A stretch of DNA of 8,806 nt from Chloroflexota bacterium. Its GTDB lineage: Bacteria; Chloroflexota; Dehalococcoidia; Lucifugimonadales; Lucifugimonadaceae. The DNA is taken from the NCBI GenBank assembly GCA_002712125.1, contig PASL01000001.1, forward strand, positions 35,482 to 44,287. The letters run 5' to 3'. The translations under genes were made by a program, and so were the position numbers. Shown here piece after piece: positions 1 to 8,806 of the stretch (positions are counted from its first letter, which is position 1; each line of letters opens with the position of its first letter). A model generated the notes under the pieces. It made no database searches and was not told the origin of the DNA. It worked only from the letters and a program-made list of their open reading frames with translations.

Positions 1-35
1 ATGAGGAAACAATAATAATTAAGAGTACACTATGA
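1..35 (+). CDS. Possible 3' end of an upstream gene overlapping the serS start
   Basis: The reading frame that begins at base 3 is open from the window edge and ends at TGA 33-35, encoding EETIIIKSTL. Its stop would overlap the serS start codon as ATGA (32-35), the same arrangement used by ligA/pth in this window. The other two frames close earlier, at TGA 2-4 and TAA 13-15, so an upstream gene could also end there. Ten residues are too few to identify a family. The call rests only on the open frame and the typical ATGA junction, and may be chance. Confidence 0.25.
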   Translation, partial: EETIIIKSTL

Positions 36-1285
36 TTTCTATTGAAAAAATATTAAGCCAAAAAAATTATGTTGAAAATTCATTAAAAAATAGGGGAGAA
101 AAACCTCCAATTAAAGAAATTATATCTCTTGAAACTAGGAGAAAAGAGATAATTACTTTAGTAGATAATCTTCGTAATAAAAAAAATATAGTCAGTAAAA
201 ATATTGGCGACTCAAAAAGAACTCCAAATGGACAAGAGATTAAAGATATGCGTGCTCTAGGCGAAGAGATAAAATCTTTTGAATTTGAACTTTCAAAAAT
301 TAATTCAGACCTTCAAAAGATTTTACTCACAATTCCTAATATTCCACTAGATGACGTTCCTGTAGGTTTAGATGATACTGCTAACGAGGTAATTTATACC
401 TCTGAAACAGAACAAATAACACATAATAATCCACATTGGGATATAGGTAAAAACCTAAATCTTTTAGACATTGAATCTAGTGCAAGAATTTCTGGAAGTA
501 GGTTCTATGTTTTAAGAGGTAAAGGCGCTAAATTACACAGAGCTTTGGGCGATTGGATGCTAGATGTACATACCAATGAAAATCATTATGAAGAGATAGA
601 CCCTCCGTTTTTAGTTAGAGAAGAAACAATGATTGGTTCAGGTAATTTACCTAAATTTAAGGAAAATTTATACATGGATTCAGAGACTGATTTATGGCTT
701 ATTCCAACTGCTGAAGTAGCATTAAATGGTATGCATCAAGGTCAAATTATTAAACCTGGAGAATTACCAATAAAATATGTTGCCAAAACTCCAAGTTTTA
801 GAAAAGAGCATACTGCTGCAGGGAGAGATGTTAGAGGTATAAAGAGAGTTCATCAATTCGAAAAAGTCGAAATATTTAGATTTGTCGAACCTAAAGATTC
901 AATTATCGCACATGACGAAATGCTAGAAGAAGTGGTTGATTTATGTAAAAGGTTAGGGCTAATATATAGAGTTTTGAAATTGTCTACTGGTGATATTGGT
1001 TTTCAATCAGCAAAAACATACGATGTTGAAGTTTGGTCAAAAGGAACGGGAGAATGGCTAGAGGTAAGTTCTGTTTCTAACTGTTTAGATTTTCAAACAA
1101 GAAGAAATAATACAAGATATAAGAGTTCTCAGGATAGTTCGACTGTTTTTCCACATACACTTAATGGGTCAGGTTTAGCTTTACCTAGAATATGGATTGC
1201 TGTTTTGGAAAATGGTTTGCAAGAAGATGGTTCAATAATAATTCCAGAAGAATTAGTTAAGTACACTGGTTGGGAAAAAATATAA
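32..1285 (+). CDS. serS: Seryl-tRNA synthetase (class II)
   Basis: A cytoplasmic enzyme that charges tRNA-Ser (and tRNA-Sec where present) with serine through seryl-adenylate. At 417 aa it has the usual bacterial length and is complete. Residues about 1-105 form the N-terminal helical arm, charged and coiled-coil-like, that grips the long variable arm of tRNA-Ser. The class II catalytic core follows: a motif 1 region around 188-208, TAE at 226-228 (serine and adenylate pocket), motif 2 at about 254-282 (FRKE at 256-259, then FEKVEIF), and motif 3 at about 378-394 (NGSGLALPR then AVLEN). EVSSVSNCLDFQTRR at 344-358 matches the family's E-S-S-x-S-N-C segment. The GLALPR form of motif 3 replaces the GLAVGR common in Proteobacteria and resembles, from memory, Chloroflexota and Bacteroidota enzymes. 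The start is supported by the family-like N-terminus and a weak GAG-containing SD (AAGAG, 21-25). The gene converges on pth with 5 bp between the stops. Confidence 0.97.
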   Translation: MISIEKILSQKNYVENSLKNRGEKPPIKEIISLETRRKEIITLVDNLRNKKNIVSKNIGDSKRTPNGQEIKDMRALGEEIKSFEFELSKINSDLQKILLTIPNIPLDDVPVGLDDTANEVIYTSETEQITHNNPHWDIGKNLNLLDIESSARISGSRFYVLRGKGAKLHRALGDWMLDVHTNENHYEEIDPPFLVREETMIGSGNLPKFKENLYMDSETDLWLIPTAEVALNGMHQGQIIKPGELPIKYVAKTPSFRKEHTAAGRDVRGIKRVHQFEKVEIFRFVEPKDSIIAHDEMLEEVVDLCKRLGLIYRVLKLSTGDIGFQSAKTYDVEVWSKGTGEWLEVSSVSNCLDFQTRRNNTRYKSSQDSSTVFPHTLNGSGLALPRIWIAVLENGLQEDGSIIIPEELVKYTGWEKI

Positions 1286-1290
1286 AACTA

Positions 1291-3917
<2,627 letters not shown>

Positions 3918-3968
3918 TTAAATAAAAATATTGCTAAAAAAATAATGGTTTTATTTCATACATCATTT

Positions 3969-3983
3969 ATTATAGATATTATA
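3969..3983 (-). promoter_or_regulatory. Candidate tandem -10 boxes for ligA-pth
   Basis: Read on the minus strand, this stretch contains two perfect TATAAT hexamers 9 bp apart (plus-strand ATTATA at 3969-3974 and 3978-3983). Either would place transcription starts about 65-75 bp before the ligA ATG. No good TTGACA-like -35 sits 16-18 bp upstream of either, and there is no TG extension. In DNA this AT-rich, TATAAT can arise by chance. It is the best promoter candidate in the only real intergenic gap. For the rightward DUF1015 gene the nearest -10-like sequence is TAAAAT at 3987-3992, also without a clear -35, so I do not list it separately. Confidence 0.35.
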
Positions 3984-3986
3984 GAT
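3969..3986. repeat. Perfect 9 bp tandem direct repeat in the divergent spacer
   Basis: ATTATAGAT occurs twice head to tail (3969-3977 and 3978-3986) with no mismatch, in the middle of the 120 bp gap between the divergent ligA and DUF1015 starts. A 9 bp period is close to one helical turn, so the copies could be paired protein sites or duplicated -10 elements. It may equally be a replication-slippage duplication in AT-rich DNA. The repeat itself is seen directly; any role is inferred. Confidence 0.75.
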
Positions 3987-4016
3987 TAAAATTTCATTTA
4001 TTTATATTTTATCATT

Positions 4017-5300
4017 ATGGTAGACATTCAACCTTTTAAGGGACTTAGATATGATCCGAAATTTGCAGGAGACAATAGCTTAAACATTTGTCCTCCTTTT
4101 GATGCTATTACTCCTGATCTACAAAAAAGTTTACATAAAAGGTCAGATTACAATATTGTAAGATTAGAATTAGCTAGAAGAAATCAAGATATCGATCATT
4201 ATAAAAATGCAGCAAACACGCTAAATGATTGGATAAATAACGGTATACTTAAGTATGATAACAAGCCTGCTATATATGTTACAAAAGAAGAATTTGAGTA
4301 CAAGGGAGTCAAACAAGTTAGAAGAGGCTTTATTACAAACGTAAAAATAGAGGAATATAGTAAAAAAATAATTTTACCACATGAAAAAACAAGACTAGAA
4401 TGGGTAGAGGATAGAGTCCAACTCATGTCTGAATCAAGAGCAAACTTTAGTCCTTTGTTAGTTATATATAAGGATGATGATTTTCTTAGTGTAGGGAAAT
4501 TGATAAGAACAATTTCTGGAGGAAGCCCAACGAGTGTTTTTTCTCCTCCAGATTTGCCGAAATTGAATATTTGGAAAATTACAGACCCAGGAACTATATC
4601 AATTATCCAAAAAAAAATGTCTAAGTCTCAACTTTTTATTGCTGACGGGCATCATAGGTATGAAGCTTCAATAATTTATAGGAATAAAAATAATTCTATA
4701 AGGAAAAAATCAAATAAATCTTTTGATTATAGAATGATGATGTTGGTTTCATATGATGAGCCTGGACTTATAACTAGAGGATATCATAGAGTTTTAAATA
4801 ACTTAACAAACAAAGAATATAACAATATTCATACAAATATTAAAAAGCACTTTACAATTAAAGATCACAAAATTCCTGATAAAATTGATAAAATTTTTGT
4901 AGATAATTTTATAAAAACTTTAGATATTAAAAAAAGTCAAGAAATTGTTTTTGGGTTCTATGACTCAAAAACAAGATCATTAGGTATTGCAAAAGATAAG
5001 CAAATTACACTTGATGGTAACGTGCTTCAGAATTCAGAATATTTTAAACTTCATGAATTGATTTTTTCTAAATCCTTTAACACTGATCGAGAAGAAAAAA
5101 TCATTTTACCTACAAGTGATTCAAAAATGATTAGTGATTATATAGAAAAAGATCATGTAGATATGGTTTTTTTTATGAGACCATTACCATTGTCAGAATT
5201 TTCAGAAATTGTTTCTAATGGTTGGAGATTACCTGCGAAAGCTACTAACTTTTTTCCTAAACCTCCTGCGGGTTCAGTATTACAAAATCTTGAGCTTTAA
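4017..5300 (+). CDS. DUF1015 family protein (COG4198), ParB/SerK-like motif
   Basis: A 427 aa soluble protein with no signal peptide or membrane segment. Family hallmarks are an N-terminal PFKGLRY (6-12), CPPFD (25-29, in place of the commoner PPYD), HEKT at 122-125, ADGHHRYEA (209-217), and the C-terminal NGWRLPAKAT (401-410) followed by FFPKPPAG (412-419). The length is usual for DUF1015. The DGHHR core resembles the catalytic GxxHR-type loop of the ParB/sulfiredoxin fold, the fold of archaeal SerK, an ADP-dependent free-serine kinase. From memory, homologues in other bacteria often sit beside serA/serC serine-biosynthesis genes, which would fit a serine-related role, but nothing here proves activity. 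The start matches the conserved N-terminus and has no SD. Its TAA overlaps the stop of the convergent aminotransferase gene within TTAA. A run of nine A at 4609-4617 lies in frame in the coding sequence. The family assignment is firm; the function is unknown. Confidence 0.9.
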   Translation: MVDIQPFKGLRYDPKFAGDNSLNICPPFDAITPDLQKSLHKRSDYNIVRLELARRNQDIDHYKNAANTLNDWINNGILKYDNKPAIYVTKEEFEYKGVKQVRRGFITNVKIEEYSKKIILPHEKTRLEWVEDRVQLMSESRANFSPLLVIYKDDDFLSVGKLIRTISGGSPTSVFSPPDLPKLNIWKITDPGTISIIQKKMSKSQLFIADGHHRYEASIIYRNKNNSIRKKSNKSFDYRMMMLVSYDEPGLITRGYHRVLNNLTNKEYNNIHTNIKKHFTIKDHKIPDKIDKIFVDNFIKTLDIKKSQEIVFGFYDSKTRSLGIAKDKQITLDGNVLQNSEYFKLHELIFSKSFNTDREEKIILPTSDSKMISDYIEKDHVDMVFFMRPLPLSEFSEIVSNGWRLPAKATNFFPKPPAGSVLQNLEL

Positions 5301-6490
5301 TATCCTACAACCTTGTTAATACTTTCTGCTATATACTTTACATTATTCGTTGTTATTCCAGCTATATTTACTCTACCTGAATTAACTATATATATTGAGT
5401 AATCTTTTTTTAATTCTTCAACATTTTTTTCACTTAAACCTGTAAAACTAAACATCCCATTTTGATCAACAATATAAGAAAAATCTTTATTGCATTTAAG
5501 TTCTTTTAGACTTGAGTCTAGTGATATGCGCATAATCTGAATTCTTTCTCTAAGTACTTTTAGCTCCGATTCCCACATATCTCTTAGATAATTATCTTGT
5601 AATATTTCTCTAACTATATCCGATCCATGGGCAGGAGGATTAGAGTATATTGTTCTTGCAGTTTTCTTAAGTTGGCTAAGAAGATTATCAGTACTTCTAT
5701 TCTTACTATTTGTATAAATAAGACACCCTACTCGTTCACTATATAGACCAAAATTTTTAGAATAACTGGAACATATAAATAAATCATCTAAATTTTCAGA
5801 AAGTATTCTAACACCTTCAGCATCCTCATTTATACCAGAACCTAATCCTTGGTACGCAAAGTCACATATTGTAATAATATTTTTTTTATTTATTATTTTA
5901 GATAGTTCACTCCATTGTTCAGAGTTTAAGTCTGCTCCCGTTGGATTATGACAGCATCCATGTAAAACAATTATATCTCCATCTGGTATATTATTTATTG
6001 ATGAAAGCATACCAGTAAAATCTACATTATTTTTATCAAAGTTTAGGTATTTATATTCTTTAGTTGAGAATCCTGATGATTCAAAAATAGGTTTATGATT
6101 TGCCCAAGTTGGATTACTAAACCAAACTGAAGATTCTGGAGAAAATTTAATCAAAAACTCTGAGACTAATTTTAGTGCTCCTGTTCCTCCTGGGGTGTTT
6201 AATCCAAACGACAAGTTACTGTTATATATCGAATCTCCCAAAACTAATTTTATAGATTCAGATAAAAATTCTTGATCTCCATCAATCGGTTTATATGATT
6301 TTGAATAGTTTTTATCTAGTAAAATTTTTTCAGCATTTAAAACAGATTCAAAAGTTGTAGTTACTCCATTATTGTCTTGATATACACCAACCGATAAATT
6401 AACTTTCCTTTTATTATTATCATTATTAAATTCAGAAGTTAATCCAAGTATTGGATCTTTTGGTGCACTTTTTATATTTTCAAAAATCAT
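5297..6490 (-). CDS. aspC: Aspartate/aromatic aminotransferase (AspC/TyrB type)
   Basis: A PLP-dependent fold-type I aminotransferase that moves amino groups between aspartate, glutamate or aromatic amino acids and their 2-oxo acids. At 397 aa it aligns end to end, from memory, with E. coli AspC, from FENIKSAPKDPILGL onward. Visible active-site residues are TPGGTGAL (99-106), Trp129 in SNPTWANH, HNPTG (181-185, with Asn182), Asp210 and Tyr213 in DFAYQG, the PLP lysine K245 in SSYSKNFGLY, Arg253, Arg279 before YSNPPAHG (the position that binds the distal carboxylate), and Arg373 in SGRVN (the alpha-carboxylate). This is the I-alpha subgroup typical of Proteobacteria and eukaryotes. AspC and TyrB preferences cannot be separated from motifs. 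Its place after DAHP synthase and tyrS suggests a part in tyrosine/phenylalanine formation as well as aspartate. Last gene of the leftward operon, 5 bp after tyrS; no SD is visible. Confidence 0.93.
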   Translation of the reverse strand: MIFENIKSAPKDPILGLTSEFNNDNNKRKVNLSVGVYQDNNGVTTTFESVLNAEKILLDKNYSKSYKPIDGDQEFLSESIKLVLGDSIYNSNLSFGLNTPGGTGALKLVSEFLIKFSPESSVWFSNPTWANHKPIFESSGFSTKEYKYLNFDKNNVDFTGMLSSINNIPDGDIIVLHGCCHNPTGADLNSEQWSELSKIINKKNIITICDFAYQGLGSGINEDAEGVRILSENLDDLFICSSYSKNFGLYSERVGCLIYTNSKNRSTDNLLSQLKKTARTIYSNPPAHGSDIVREILQDNYLRDMWESELKVLRERIQIMRISLDSSLKELKCNKDFSYIVDQNGMFSFTGLSEKNVEELKKDYSIYIVNSGRVNIAGITTNNVKYIAESINKVVGY

Positions 6491-6495
6491 AACAT

Positions 6496-7812
6496 TTAAT
6501 TTTTTATCTTTAACAAAAAATAATTCTTTTTTCCTTTCCTGATTAATAAATATTTATTTTCCATAAGTTCATTTGGGTTAATCTTATTCTCATAACTACT
6601 GAATTTCTTATCATTTATATATATACCACCTTGCTCACAAAGCCTCTTTAGTTCATTCTTTGATGAAAAAATTCTGAAGTTATTATTTATACAAACATCT
6701 GTAAAATTTTTATTAAGTATATCTTCATAATTTATCTGAAAAATTTCAGATTTATCCAGCAGGTCTTCTAACTCTTCTAATGATAGGGCATTAAGATTAT
6801 TTGAGAAAAATGCTTCTGTAATTTTTTTAGCTTTTTGTAGTCCATTTGTCCCATGGACATACTTTGTAACTTCTTCTGCTAAGGTTTTTTGACCAATTCT
6901 TTTTTGCGGTTCTATTGAAACCGATTCTTGTATTTTTACTAAGTTCTCAGGAGTTATGAAAGTAAATATCTTTAAGTAATTAATTACATCTTCGTCACTA
7001 ACATTCAAGAAAAATTGAAATAGTTTATAAGGAGATGTTACATTAGGGTCTAATGTAGGAGCACCACCTATAGATTTACCAAATTTTTCTCCTGAAGAAG
7101 TTGTAACTAAAGGAAATATAATGCCATGTGCTAGATCATTTTTAGATTTTTTTCTTGAATGAACTCTTCTGATAAGGTCAATACCTCCAAGAATATTGCC
7201 CCATTGATCACTACCTCCTGACTGAAAGTTGCAACCATAATCATCATATAATTTTAGAAAATCATATGCTTGTAAGAGTTGATAGCTAAACTCTGTAAAA
7301 GAAATTCCAGTATCTCTATCAAGTCTATTTTTTACAGACTCTCTACTTAGCATTGTATTGACTGTAAAATGCTTTCCTATATCTCGTAAAAAACTCAAAA
7401 GATCAATTTTTTTTAACCAATCTGAGTTATTAACAATTTTTGCAGGGTTTTTAATTTTTGAACTAAAATCTAAAAATGGTGAAACTTGTTTATATATAGA
7501 ATCAACATTCTCATCAATTTTTTCTTTACTTAATAGAACTCTTTCTTCACTTTTTCCAGATGGATCACCAATCATACCGGTTCCACCTCCAACTAAAATA
7601 ATAGGTGTATGGCCATATTTTTGTAATCTTGCTAGACCCATAATTGCGACTAGATTACCTATATGAAGACTACTAGCTGTAGGATCAAAACCATTGTAAC
7701 AAGTAATTTTCTCGGTTATTAGATTGTGAGTAGCTTCTGGAGTGTGATCAAATAACAGACCTCTCCACTCCATGTCTTCAACTACGTTATTAAAAATTGT
7801 TTTTTTACTCAT
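6496..7812 (-). CDS. tyrS: Tyrosyl-tRNA synthetase
   Basis: A class I synthetase that attaches tyrosine to tRNA-Tyr; a cytoplasmic homodimer. Its 438 aa are slightly longer than E. coli TyrRS. Signatures in order are Tyr39 and GFDPT (41-45, tyrosine pocket), the HIGH-type motif HIGN (50-53), GGGTGMIGDPSGKS (75-88), YQLLQAYDF (177-185), GGSDQWGNI (199-207), the KMSKS-type motif KFGKS (243-247), and a C-terminal S4-like RNA-binding domain (about 378-430, with ELKRLCEQGGIYIN). KFGKS is the usual form in this TyrRS subgroup, not a defect. The start ATG lies inside the end of ribF (8 bp overlap), preceded by an A-rich stretch rather than an SD, which suggests translational coupling. I see no T-box leader or other attenuator ahead of it. 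Its neighbours are aromatic amino acid enzymes, so the operon pairs tyrosine supply with its use. Confidence 0.97.
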   Translation of the reverse strand: MSKKTIFNNVVEDMEWRGLLFDHTPEATHNLITEKITCYNGFDPTASSLHIGNLVAIMGLARLQKYGHTPIILVGGGTGMIGDPSGKSEERVLLSKEKIDENVDSIYKQVSPFLDFSSKIKNPAKIVNNSDWLKKIDLLSFLRDIGKHFTVNTMLSRESVKNRLDRDTGISFTEFSYQLLQAYDFLKLYDDYGCNFQSGGSDQWGNILGGIDLIRRVHSRKKSKNDLAHGIIFPLVTTSSGEKFGKSIGGAPTLDPNVTSPYKLFQFFLNVSDEDVINYLKIFTFITPENLVKIQESVSIEPQKRIGQKTLAEEVTKYVHGTNGLQKAKKITEAFFSNNLNALSLEELEDLLDKSEIFQINYEDILNKNFTDVCINNNFRIFSSKNELKRLCEQGGIYINDKKFSSYENKINPNELMENKYLLIRKGKKNYFLLKIKN

Positions 7813-8722
7813 AATATTTTTTTTTATCTAATCTTATTTGTATTTTTTTGATATCTTCTTTCATTCTATCAATTAGTTCTTCTTTAGAATTAAATTTTTC
7901 TTCATCTCTTATTTTTGAAATAAAATGAATATTTATTTTTTCATCATATATATTTTTATTAAAGTTTAATATAAATGTTTCAATAATTCTTTGACCATTT
8001 TTTTCAAAAGTAGGTCTTTTTCCGATACTTGTTGCACCATAATATTTTTTATTGTTATATTCAACAATAGAAGCATAAATGCCATCTTTAGGTATAACTA
8101 CTTTTTGTGACGGAATTATGTTTGCTGTTGGAAATCCAAGTTTTTCACCTAAATTATTTCCCTTTATAATTTTTCCATTTATTGTATAAAATCTTCCTAA
8201 TAATTCGTTTGTTTCTTCACAATTTCCTTTTTCAATTGCTTGCTTAACTAGTGTGCTAGAAATGATTTTATTATTATATTTTTTTGGAAGAAATTTAATG
8301 AAATTTATATCAGGATAGTTGTCTTTCAGCTCTTCATATCCTGCTTGATTATGTCCAATCTTAGAATCATTACCTAAAATAAAAGTCTTAATTCCGATTT
8401 TCTTAACCAATTCGGATATAAATTCATCAGATGAAAGTTTTTGAATGTTCTTATCGAATTTTAATGAGATTATATTTTCTATTCCTAATGAATTTAATAA
8501 TTTTTCTCTCTCGCTAATTGAACATAAGCTTTTAATTTTTTTTGATAGGAAAAAATTTTTTGGTTTTTCTTCAAAAACTATCACTACTGGTATTTGGTCA
8601 AATTGTTTGGCTAAATCAATCATATGATTGATCAGTGCTTTGTGGCCTTTATGAACTCCATCAAAAGTTCCTATTGTTGCTATGGTTGCTTTAATTAAGT
8701 TAGTTGAAGTTCTTAATTTCAT
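7805..8722 (-). CDS. ribF: Bifunctional riboflavin kinase/FAD synthetase
   Basis: Converts riboflavin to FMN and then FMN to FAD with ATP. At 305 aa it has the usual two-domain length. The N-terminal nucleotidyltransferase (about 1-165) has GTFDGVHKGH at 18-27 (the HxGH-type ATP motif), GNDSKIGHNQAG at 117-128 and SSTLVK at 155-160 (the SSTxxR position, with Lys for Arg). The C-terminal riboflavin kinase domain (about 175-295) shows GKIIKGNNLGEKLGFPTANI (183-202), PKDGIYA (211-217), IGKRPTF (233-239) and E248 in ETF, the expected catalytic base. FEEKP at 50-54 replaces the frequent F-x-P-H-P, so the adenylyltransferase half is somewhat divergent while the kinase half is canonical. It starts 3 bp after the DAHP synthase stop and overlaps tyrS by 8 bp. 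No FMN riboswitch is possible in the 3 bp gap. A run of nine A (coding sense) lies at 7817-7825, near its end. Confidence 0.95.
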   Translation of the reverse strand: MKLRTSTNLIKATIATIGTFDGVHKGHKALINHMIDLAKQFDQIPVVIVFEEKPKNFFLSKKIKSLCSISEREKLLNSLGIENIISLKFDKNIQKLSSDEFISELVKKIGIKTFILGNDSKIGHNQAGYEELKDNYPDINFIKFLPKKYNNKIISSTLVKQAIEKGNCEETNELLGRFYTINGKIIKGNNLGEKLGFPTANIIPSQKVVIPKDGIYASIVEYNNKKYYGATSIGKRPTFEKNGQRIIETFILNFNKNIYDEKINIHFISKIRDEEKFNSKEELIDRMKEDIKKIQIRLDKKKYYE

Positions 8723-8725
8723 GTT

Positions 8726-8806
8726 TCATTTACTTAGCTTTTTATTAGCCTCTAGTAAAATTTTTTCTGTAGTATTCCAGTCAATGCATGCGTCTGTTAT
8801 GGATAC
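8726..8806 (-). CDS. aroG: DAHP synthase (type I, AroF/G/H), C-terminal fragment
   Basis: The frame is open from the right edge and ends at TGA (8726-8728), giving 26 residues. They begin VSITDACIDW and continue to EKILLEANKKLSK. SITDACIxW followed by a T-E-x-L-L helix is the C-terminal signature of class I 3-deoxy-D-arabino-heptulosonate-7-phosphate synthases (E. coli AroG: SVTDACIGW), which condense PEP and erythrose-4-phosphate in the first step of the shikimate pathway. The isozyme (Tyr-, Phe- or Trp-sensitive) cannot be told because the catalytic and regulatory parts lie outside the window, so the symbol stands for the family only. Its stop is 3 bp before the ribF start, so it appears to head or precede the ribF-tyrS-aspC operon. 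Confidence 0.82.
   Translation of the reverse strand, partial: VSITDACIDWNTTEKILLEANKKLSK

Noticed and set aside
3931..3960. TTGCTA at 3931-3936 as a -35 box for DUF1015
   Set aside because: The positions 16-18 bp downstream (around 3953-3960) do not form a TATAAT-like hexamer, so no proper promoter pair can be built.
4199..4426. 75-codon open frame on the minus strand inside the DUF1015 gene
   Set aside because: It lies wholly antisense to a well-supported gene, its translation is low-complexity Ser/Leu/Phe-rich with no recognisable motif, and no start signal is visible.
7072..7086. TyrRS motif KFGKS suspected as a broken KMSKS
   Set aside because: KFGKS/KFGKT is the normal form in a large subgroup of bacterial TyrRS, including E. 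coli.
7358..7666. 102-codon open frame on the plus strand inside tyrS
   Set aside because: It is antisense to the conserved TyrRS catalytic core; its openness follows from the codons of that core, and the product resembles no family I know.
7817..7825. T9 run on the plus strand considered as a terminator tail
   Set aside because: No GC-rich stem precedes it on either strand, and it encodes the Lys-rich end of RibF in frame. Similar T-runs in ligA (for example 3756-3763) are likewise Lys codons on the opposite strand.
8445..8627. 60-codon open frame on the plus strand inside ribF
   Set aside because: Short, antisense to the RibF N-terminal domain, Phe/Ser/Ile-rich as expected from antisense AT-rich DNA.
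8723..8725. FMN riboswitch or tyrosine T-box ahead of ribF/tyrS
   Set aside because: There is no leader: ribF begins 3 bp after the preceding stop and tyrS begins inside ribF, so there is no room for an aptamer between genes.

Overview
This is a strongly AT-rich, gene-dense stretch of an ordinary bacterial chromosome. Seven complete protein genes and the tail of an eighth fill it. The only non-coding gap longer than about 30 bases is 120 bp (3897-4016). Other junctions are gaps of 3-5 bp or overlaps of 4-8 bp. Shine-Dalgarno sequences are weak or absent at most starts. Together these features suggest a small, streamlined, possibly marine, free-living bacterium. The DUF1015 protein and the SerRS motif 3 (GLALPR) look to me like Chloroflexota (Dehalococcoidia/SAR202-like) or a relative. 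The AspC-type aminotransferase and DAHP synthase tail look more proteobacterial, so the lineage is tentative.

Layout. At 32-1285 (+) is serS (seryl-tRNA synthetase), possibly the last gene of a rightward operon entering from the left. It converges, with a 5 bp gap, on a leftward pair: ligA (NAD-dependent DNA ligase, 1881-3896) followed by pth (peptidyl-tRNA hydrolase, 1291-1884), which overlap by 4 bp. A 120 bp divergent spacer with a perfect 9 bp tandem repeat separates ligA from a rightward DUF1015 gene (4017-5300). DUF1015 runs tail-to-tail into a leftward operon, and the two stop codons share the palindrome TTAA. That operon reads, in transcription order, DAHP synthase (only its last 26 codons lie in the window), ribF, tyrS and an aspartate/aromatic aminotransferase gene.

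How the genes relate. The leftward operon links the first committed enzyme of aromatic amino acid synthesis (DAHP synthase), an enzyme class able to perform the last step to Tyr/Phe (AspC/TyrB-type aminotransferase) and the consumer of tyrosine (TyrRS), with the FMN/FAD-forming enzyme RibF between them. Three genes (serS, tyrS, pth) serve translation and ligA serves replication and repair. DUF1015 is the only gene without a firm function; its DGHHR motif suggests a ParB/sulfiredoxin-like fold, possibly related to free-serine kinases.

I found no mobile element, CRISPR array, phage gene, tRNA, rRNA, riboswitch or convincing intrinsic terminator, and no exotic new system. The points worth a second look are the DUF1015 protein, the aromatic-themed operon, the tandem-repeat promoter region, the overlapping convergent stops and a few substitutions at normally conserved enzyme positions.
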